Shown piece by piece: positions 61,900-64,000 of a DNA stretch of 64,000 nt; positions within the stretch are counted from its first letter, which is position 1, and each line of letters begins with the position of its first letter. The stretch is from Dactylosporangium roseum (GTDB taxonomy: Bacteria > Actinomycetota > Actinomycetes > Mycobacteriales > Micromonosporaceae), in contig NZ_CP073721.1 of assembly GCF_025264685.1 (NCBI RefSeq), positions 5,261,001 through 5,325,000 on the forward strand. Direction: 5' to 3'. Made by a program: the position numbers and the translations under genes. Under the pieces are notes generated by a model. That model saw only the letters and a program-made list of their open reading frames with translations. It did no database searches and had not been told where the DNA came from.

Positions 61900-63275
61900 G
61901 CCACCTGACCCTCCGGGACGTCGAGGTCAACGGCGAGCCGGAGGTCGACGTCCGGGTCGAGAACGGCACCGTGGTCCGCATCGGCCCGCGTCTCGCCGGC
62001 GACGACCCCGACGCCGTCGACGGCCGGGGCGGCGCGCTCCTGCCGGGACTGCACGACAACCACATCCACCTCATGGCGCTGGCCGCCGCGCTCGACTCCG
62101 TGGACTGCCGGGCGACCACCGACGCCGACACGTTCGCACGGTTGCTCCGCACCGCACCGCGGGGCGGCACATTGCGTGTCGTCGGCTACGACGACTCGAT
62201 AGCCGGTCCGCTCGACGCGGCGGCACTCGACCGCATGCTGCCCGACCGCCCGGTGCGCGTACAGTACCGCACCGGCGGCGTCTGGGTGCTCAACAGCGCC
62301 GCACTCCGCCGGCACCCGGAGGTGCCCCGTGACGGCATCCTCGTGCGTGGCGACGCGCTGCTGCGCGACGGCTCCGCCGGGTTTCCCGACCTGGCCCGGG
62401 TGGCCCGCCTGCTCGCGGCACACGGCGTGACCGGCGTGACCGACGCGACACCGGACCTGGACGGTGCGGCCGCTCGGCACCTCGCCGAGTCGCACGCGAA
62501 CGGCACGCTCCCGCAACGGCTGCTGTTGCTGGGCGCCGGCGACGCCGACTGCCCGGCCGACCTGCTGGGCCCCCGCAAGATGGTCATCGACGAGTGGAAT
62601 CCGCCCGACCTCGACGCCATGGCCGCCCGGATCGGCCAGTGCCATGCGCGGGGGCGCAACGTCGCGATCCACTGCACGACCCGGACGGAGACCGTTCTGG
62701 CCGTAGCGGCGCTCGATCGGGCCGGCGCACGGGCCGGCGACCGGCTCGAGCACGGCGGGGTGATCCCGCGGGAGTACGACGCGTGGCTCCGCGCGCACGA
62801 GGTCGCCGTGGTCACCCAACCGAACTTCGTCGCCGAGCGCGGCGAAGAATACGTCCACCGGGTCGATCGCGACGATCTCGCGGTGCTCTACCGTGCGCGC
62901 AGCCTGGACACCGCCGGGATCACCGTGGCCGGTGGCACCGACGCACCCTTCGGTGGCGTCGACCCGTGGGCGGCGATGGCCGCCGCGCAGCACCGGAGCA
63001 CATCGCACGGCCGGTGCCTGGGAGCGTCGGAACGCCTGACCGGCGCCCGGGCGCTCGCCTTGTTCACCGTGGATCCGCTCCGCCTGGGCCGCGGGCGAAC
63101 GGTCGAGCCCGGCGCACCGGCGGACCTGTGCCTGCTGGACCGACCGCTGGCCGACGCCCTGCGACAGCCGGGTGAGGTTCGGGTACGCGCCACGTTCGTG
63201 GCCGGCAACCGCATTCCCGCGCAGCGGCTCGGCGGATCGCGTGGCCCGCTTCCGGACCGTCGCGCGGGCCGCTGA
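61896..63275 (+). CDS. YtcJ-like metal-dependent amidohydrolase
   Basis: 459 residues. Metal motif LLPGLHDNHIHLM (HxH), IHCTTRTE, LEHGGVI, VVTQPNF and the final GGTDAPFGGVDPWAAMAAA with the catalytic Asp follow the amidohydrolase_3/YtcJ layout. GTG 61896 overlaps the CoA transferase stop (GTGA), so they are translationally coupled. Its hydrolytic target (amide, lactam, or ring C-N/C-O bond) is unknown; together with the CoA enzymes it may open or trim the growth substrate before activation. Confidence 0.88.
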   Translation: MSHLTLRDVEVNGEPEVDVRVENGTVVRIGPRLAGDDPDAVDGRGGALLPGLHDNHIHLMALAAALDSVDCRATTDADTFARLLRTAPRGGTLRVVGYDDSIAGPLDAAALDRMLPDRPVRVQYRTGGVWVLNSAALRRHPEVPRDGILVRGDALLRDGSAGFPDLARVARLLAAHGVTGVTDATPDLDGAAARHLAESHANGTLPQRLLLLGAGDADCPADLLGPRKMVIDEWNPPDLDAMAARIGQCHARGRNVAIHCTTRTETVLAVAALDRAGARAGDRLEHGGVIPREYDAWLRAHEVAVVTQPNFVAERGEEYVHRVDRDDLAVLYRARSLDTAGITVAGGTDAPFGGVDPWAAMAAAQHRSTSHGRCLGASERLTGARALALFTVDPLRLGRGRTVEPGAPADLCLLDRPLADALRQPGEVRVRATFVAGNRIPAQRLGGSRGPLPDRRAGR

Positions 63276-63316
63276 GCAGCCGCCGAGGTGATCTCCTTGA
63301 CGGACACAGCATAGGG

Positions 63317-63330
63317 TACCTAACCTTTAA
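63317..63330. promoter_or_regulatory. Proposed shared operator, enoyl-CoA hydratase promoter (copy 2)
   Basis: TACCTAACCTTTAA lies 33 bases before the ATG at 63363 and shares 11 of 13 positions with the site at 60357-60370, linking this gene to the same regulon. Confidence 0.45.
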
Positions 63331-63362
63331 GCGCCCTTTGTAGCAGCGGGAAGCGGGAATCC

Positions 63363-64000
63363 ATGGTTGACGAAGAAGCAGGCCGTGTGCGGATGGATCG
63401 CGACGGCGAGGTGGCGATCATCACGCTGGACCGGCCGGAAAAGCTGAACGCCTACACGCCCGAGATGTTCCACGAGATGATGGAGGCGTTCGAGCGGTTC
63501 CGCACCGACCCCGGCCTTCGGGTCGCGGTGCTGACCGGTGCCGGAGAGCGTGCGTTCTGCGCCGGCGCCGATCTGTCCAAGACCGTCGGCGCGCTGACCG
63601 ACGGCGGCCCGCGCCACTTCGCGGACATCACCAAGCGGTTCTTCTCCGACATCTACAAGCCGATCATCACGGCCGTCAACGGCCTGTGCATCGCGGGCGG
63701 ACTCGAGATGATGCAGGGCACCGACCTTCGCCTGGCGGTGCCGCACGCGACCTTCGGGCTGGGCGAGGTGCGCTGGGGCATCACTCCCGGCGGCGGCTCG
63801 CACGTGCGGCTGCCGCGTCAGATCCCGTGGGCGGTCGCCATGGAGATCCTGCTGACCGGCCGGCCCATCTCCGCGCAGCGCGCGCTCGAGGTCGGGCTCA
63901 TCAACCGGATCGTCGAGCCCGAACGCCTCCTGGACGAGTCGCTGGCACTGGCCCGAACGATCGCGGCGAACGCTCCGCTGGCCGTGCAGGCGGCGAAGGA
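63363..64000 (+). CDS. Enoyl-CoA hydratase (partial, runs off the right edge)
   Basis: 213 codons are in the window. Crotonase fold with RPEKLNAYTPEMFHEMMEAF, oxyanion loops GAGERAFCAGADL and VNGLCIAGGLEMMQGTDLRL, and GLGEVRWGITPGGGSHVRLP, in which Glu of GEVRWG corresponds to a catalytic Glu of hydratases. Hydrates 2-enoyl-CoA. Starts at ATG 63363 with a purine-rich GGAAGCGGGAA upstream and has its own promoter region with the shared operator, separate from the preceding amidohydrolase. Confidence 0.92.
   Translation, partial: MVDEEAGRVRMDRDGEVAIITLDRPEKLNAYTPEMFHEMMEAFERFRTDPGLRVAVLTGAGERAFCAGADLSKTVGALTDGGPRHFADITKRFFSDIYKPIITAVNGLCIAGGLEMMQGTDLRLAVPHATFGLGEVRWGITPGGGSHVRLPRQIPWAVAMEILLTGRPISAQRALEVGLINRIVEPERLLDESLALARTIAANAPLAVQAAK

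Overview
The window is very GC-rich with strong G/C bias at third codon positions, frequent GTG starts and GTGA/ATGA stop-start overlaps. Together with actinobacterial hallmarks (a SARP regulator, the epsilon subunit of acyl-CoA carboxylase, a DUF3152 metalloprotease, a Methyltransf_19 methyltransferase) this points to a chromosome of a filamentous actinomycete, perhaps Micromonosporaceae-like; the family is a guess. I saw no rRNA, tRNA or CRISPR array.

Left part (1-10.4 kb): the start of a flavin oxidoreductase/halogenase-like gene, a metallo-beta-lactamase hydrolase and a three-subunit acyl-CoA carboxylase (alpha, epsilon, beta) followed by a SARP activator. This looks like the edge of a secondary-metabolite (polyketide-type) locus with its own carboxyacyl-CoA supply. 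Next come an orphan LuxR-type response regulator, a broken gene cut by a perfect 25-bp palindrome, a secreted M23-like protein and a 3-hydroxyacyl-CoA dehydrogenase behind a tandem operator.

Tricarboxylate island (10.5-25.3 kb): a CitA/CitB-like two-component system is divergent from a tripartite tricarboxylate transporter (tctC-tctB-tctA) whose operon ends in a translationally coupled UspA gene. A GntR regulator follows, then a PrpF isomerase and an aconitase-family hydratase, divergent from a RraA-like aldolase and an MFS transporter. A 14-bp near-palindrome is shared by the gntR leader and the aconitase/rraA divergent promoter. A second tctC copy with a lone ABC permease closes the island. 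I infer uptake and breakdown of an unusual tricarboxylate.

Middle (25.3-31.6 kb): a secreted nuclease with two chitin-binding-like modules, a stand-alone gltD, an epoxide-hydrolase-like protein, and an arsR operon whose SRPBCC gene has shrunk to a 30-codon remnant. From about 31.5 to 42.8 kb lies a gene graveyard: pieces of ISL3, IS3 and IS630 transposases, a divergent tetR/ABC pair that has lost both 5' halves in one deletion, and broken MFS, cysteine desulfurase, peptide-ABC ATPase and methyltransferase genes. A few intact genes (IclR, an alpha/beta hydrolase, Methyltransf_19, DUF3152, DinB) sit among them.

Right part (42.8-64 kb): a MerR-controlled drug-efflux ABC operon, lgt, an XRE-type protein with an unknown C-terminal part, a PD40/MFS pair and a secreted purple-acid-phosphatase-like protein. 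After an IS1380 relic and a second hairpin comes a large acyl-CoA catabolic locus: an overlapping leftward operon (NPD-type oxygenase, CoA ligase, two acyl-CoA dehydrogenases, enoyl-CoA hydratase, small protein, second CoA ligase) and a rightward set (CaiB-type CoA transferase, YtcJ-like amidohydrolase, enoyl-CoA hydratase running off the window). The two outward promoters share an operator-like motif.
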